In this document: positions 60,490 through 64,000 of the stretch, in pieces
How positions within the stretch are numbered: position 1 is the first letter of the stretch
How the letters are laid out: the number at the start of each line of letters is the position of its first letter
NCBI RefSeq assembly: GCF_030272615.1
Contig: NC_081412.1
Span: 19,693,932 to 19,757,931 of the forward strand
Source: Cryptomeria japonica
Lineage: Eukaryota; Streptophyta; Pinopsida; Cupressales; Cupressaceae
Direction of reading: 5' to 3'
DNA: 64,000 nucleotides
Notes under the pieces: model-generated
The model's database searches: none
What the model saw: only the letters and a program-made list of their open reading frames with translations
Told to the model about the DNA's origin: nothing
Made by a program: the position numbers and the translations under genes

Positions 60490-63400
60490 ATTCCACTAAG
60501 CAGAGATATGCTATAAAACATGGACTACTACTTTATTTTTTCCTGGATATAAAACATGAAGTGCTATTGCTGTCCACCTCTGCAAGCTACATTAAAGCAA
60601 AGGCACAGGCATAAATCCTTCGAATTTCCACCTTAATGTGTTGTTGTCAGTTGGTTACAAGTGTTACATAGATTTGGAATTTAGTTACAGCCTTTTTATT
60701 AGTTCATATTTGTCCGTTACATTGTTGTCTGAATCAATGAAAAGTTGTGAGAAATTAAAGTACTCAAAGCCATTTTTTAGGATGCACAAGACTTTAATAG
60801 ACCATCTCAACAGACTTTGTGGAAATCCCGGGAAACAAAAGTGTGAACAGTACGTATATACGTCACAAACTGTTCATGCTTTGGGAGATAAAAGTGTGAA
60901 TGAATTTTTGTAACTCTGTTGTAACACAGTTAATTAACTTAAAGCCCTTTCAGAACATCTTTCTTGATTTTGCATTTGAGGACATTGGTAATGAACCTTT
61001 TCCTTGCCTTTAAAAGTCCAGCAATATTATAATGACTCCACAAGAATGGTGTGGGATTAATTTGGTTGGTCCGCAACACATATGTCAAAATGCTCCCCAT
61101 CAGGCTTAAACCCTAGTGTGGAATAAAGGCCTTGTTTTAATATATAATTTTAGAGGATAAAAGTATTTTGAGTTTTTTTACCAAGGATATTGTGATAATG
61201 TTTTTTATTCTGAATTTATCTATTAAAATAGATTTTTTTAACTATTTAATTAGGATTAGATCAATTTTTTATGTCTTTTGCAGGCTTGGAATTTTATTAT
61301 TCTTCCATTGACAAGTGTCTTGAATTTAGTAATTAGAATAATTTATTTATAGATAGTCCAAGGTCATTAGTTCTTATTGGACATTTTTGGAAAGTATATA
61401 AAGTCACATATATGCATAAAGAGATTCTGAAGTATAATCAATTGCATTGCATTTAAAGTCCCATAAGCATTACCTTACTATGTGGTGAACATGTAGAGCT
61501 TCTCAATGCGTTCTAGGGATTAACAGCTAGCAAACTATTCCATCATCTTCCATCAAATCAAATAACAAATCATGTTATGTATATTGATGAAACCCCCTCT
61601 TACTAATAGCTATAGAAGATAGGAGCATAGTGCTAAAGATTGAATGAATAGCAAACATGACTTCATCATCATAGTAAATTGCATGGCAAGAATATCATCT
61701 TAAGATCAAGTCATGTGGCACTACCCAAATTCTATCTTCTAGTTTAGAAGCTATCATAGATACACTGTAGATTATGAATTCCATATCCAATATTAAACCT
61801 TATTTATTATCATCAATTGTAATAAAATAAATAAATTAAATATTGACACATCAAATTGAAAGAACTAAGTGCATTCTATCCCCTCTTCTATTTATCAAAC
61901 TTAGATTATTTGTTATATTTCTTGTTGAATTGTATTGTTTATGTTTTAATTAAATCCATATCACATTAGTGGGGTTTTAGGGTAGAAAACTTTATTTCTC
62001 TATATTTGGTGAATTCTAGCCATCTTACATCACCTCCTACTTTACCTTTGAGTTTCTTTCTTTAATTTTTGGCTTTGATATTAAAACTGAATATTCATCT
62101 ATCTTTTATATCTAATATTTATTTGATATTTAATTCATTATGTTTTAAATTCAATGCATCTTCTATTAGAGTTGCATCCAAAACAGAAACAAAAAATCTC
62201 AAAAGATTTCTCGATCTCATTACTTGCAATCTTAGGTTGTATTCTATTGTAACTATGGACTCCTTAGATCTTACCATCATTGAAAACTTGATCACTTCGA
62301 TGCACTTCAACAAAGGGGATGCTTTTTCTTACCATGCTGCATATTTTGAATCTTTTGAGATATAAAAGAAAAATGAAATGTCGAATAAGTTACAATTTCT
62401 AAAAGCAAAACACAAACAGATTAGATGATGACGTCAAATATTCATTACTTAGATTCAATGAATATTTTTTATTCAATCTTAAAAATTAAAAATATTAAAA
62501 ATAATTAAACATATTATCTAATAGATTACCACTTCTTAAAATTATTTTGGTGCCCTCGTAATGATAACTAATTTGAAAGATTCAATAGACCCTATCAAAT
62601 GCCCTTAGTAAGCTCTAAGATTTTGATGCGTCATATTCATTATCTCTGCATTTTCCTTCATTATGATGGCAAACTGGTTCTGTGTGTGTCTTTGTCTCAG
62701 TCCCCTATTTTCCTCATACCCTTTTTCTTCTATTTGTCCATCGACTGGTGGTGACCAATTGCATATAACTCAAGTGAAGAGTTTACGTTTGCGGGATGAC
62801 AAGTTGTCGGCCACTGGGAGCGATGTAAGGGCTTAGTCGATATTCAGTTGTCCCAACGAGATCCACATTAGTTGTTGATTATACAGATGAGGTGACATAT
62901 GATGTCCTTTGATGCACTTCTACATCATTAACTTGGTGGGCAGTGTGGCAGTATTATGGTGGGCATGACCAACGAAGAGAAGACAACCTAAAGTTTTGAG
63001 GATTCTGCCCATGGGCCTAGACCATTGATTTGAAGAGTCAAGGATGAGGGTCGTCTAATCTGCATGAAGTTTAGTGGATCCAGTGTCATTAGTAAATGGA
63101 GACAATAACAAAAGACTTCACAAAGAAGAAGAGCAACTGTAGCACCACATCCAATTGACTGTAATATGATCTAGAACAGGAGAGATGAACAAAAGCTAGC
63201 TGGCCAATGGTAGCAAAAGGAATTCTTTTTGGATAGTGAGAATGTGGAAGCACACAATAAAACACATTAGAGAGTAAAACTTTAGCACCACAAATTTTTG
63301 TTCTAAATGTGATGTGACCCTTATGGTTCTATCTAAACTAATATTTTTAAGTTGTGCACATATTTTTTAATAGCATGGTGTTAAGGTGTTGTTCACTAAT

Positions 63401-64000
63401 AGGGTTACTATGAATGACAAGGTATCGCATTGTAGGATGGTGATGAAGTGCTAGGTTTCATGTATTCTCTTGATGAAGTGCTAGGTTTCATGTATTCTCT
63501 TGATGAAGGCACCACTTCATGAAGGGCTATTTTGCTTAACACTCAAACATAGCACAACAACAAATGATAACACAGAAAATGCAGGAAAGAAAACAACTCA
63601 CTTTCAATCTCTTTAATAAAATAGAATTACAAATTCAGAAATTACAATGTGATAGCCACATGAACTTAACTCATTACAAAGAAAAAATAACTCTTTAAGA
63701 AAACTCTACAATTCAGAGCGACAATCAACACTAATGGAGATATCTTTAGTAATCTCAGTTCACCTCTTTTTTGGCACCAATAACCACCTTAGAATGTTCC
63801 AGAAAGTGCAACTTTGGACCTTGTTTTTGCACTAGAGGTCCAACCATTCATTTTCCCACCTAGGAAGAGTTTTCATTTGAAACTTGAAATTTTATATCAT
63901 AACTTCCAAGAGTCATTAACTTTGACTTGAACATCTGATTTGCTATTATAATATATTGTTGGAAAGATTGCAAGAAGATTTACAATGCCAAAATTATTTG
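60490..64000. other. Gene-poor flank upstream of the OPT gene
   Basis: No gene, RNA gene or classifiable transposon was recognised. Open stretches at 60638-60913 and 62069-62365 lack domains and convincing codon pattern. It includes the exact 30-bp tandem duplication listed separately. Confidence 0.4.
63441..63500 (+). repeat. Exact 30-bp tandem duplication
   Basis: 63441-63470 and 63471-63500 are identical (start tgatgaagtgctaggtttca), followed by eight more matching bases. Confidence 0.97.

Noticed and set aside
60638-60913. Small plus-strand gene upstream of the OPT gene
   Set aside because: The open stretch shows no domain, no codon pattern and no splice or promoter support.

Overview
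This window is land-plant nuclear DNA. It is AT-rich, it holds spliced genes (GT/AG introns up to about 1.4 kb), and most of it is LTR-retrotransposon sequence of plant lineages: a chromovirus and Tat-type Ty3/gypsy elements. A tRNA-derived SINE, a PPR-type pseudogene and a plant-type OPT transporter fit the same picture. The giant retroelement, the large introns and the low gene density would suit a gymnosperm such as a conifer, but that is a guess; no species-specific marker was recognised.

Layout. 1-2.83 kb: two complex repeat arrays that share a CCCCTTAAG/CTTAAGGGG module in opposite orientations. 3.17-6.31 kb (minus): a decayed DDE-transposase-like gene. 6.3-13.4 kb: mostly non-coding, with a PPR fossil (9.1-9.76 kb), small duplications, and the 3' edge of a Ty1/copia-like element near 11.87 kb. 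13.39-19.73 kb: a decayed Ty3/gypsy chromovirus with tRNA-iMet PBS, gag, protease, RT, RNase H, integrase and chromodomain. A SINE with 16-bp target duplications splits its integrase/chromodomain linker. 19.73-22.73 kb: gene-poor, with an (AT)n tract.

22,736-43,865: one 21.1-kb Tat-lineage insertion flanked by the 5-bp duplication aatgg but holding three LTRs. Its order is LTR1 - leader - gag - pro/RT/RNaseH/archaeal-type RNaseH/integrase - antisense gene - LTR2 - 1-kb copy of the 3' internal region - LTR3. The antisense gene is the most interesting object here. It has its own TATA box, a 25-codon first exon, a 1,022-bp intron, and a 648-codon second exon encoding a plant mobile domain (PMD), an acidic/RG-rich tail and a predicted coiled coil. 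It now carries twelve TAG/TGA stops but no frameshift. The gag leader and the antisense intron both carry long arrays of a TAGCGC(A/G)T-type motif, in the same orientation relative to their own transcripts.

44,233-52,098: a second insertion (duplication tcatg) with 1.24-1.27-kb LTRs and only a gag/degenerate-protease region. It is a non-autonomous TR-GAG-like element that may depend on Tat-type enzymes supplied in trans.

53,058-60,273 (minus): the only gene that looks intact. It is a nine-exon oligopeptide transporter of the OPT family whose reconstructed exons total 2,199 nt (732 aa), with every junction in phase and both NPG and KIPPR signatures present. Its last coding bases and 3' flank are duplicated in tandem just downstream. 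60.4-64 kb is gene-poor flank.
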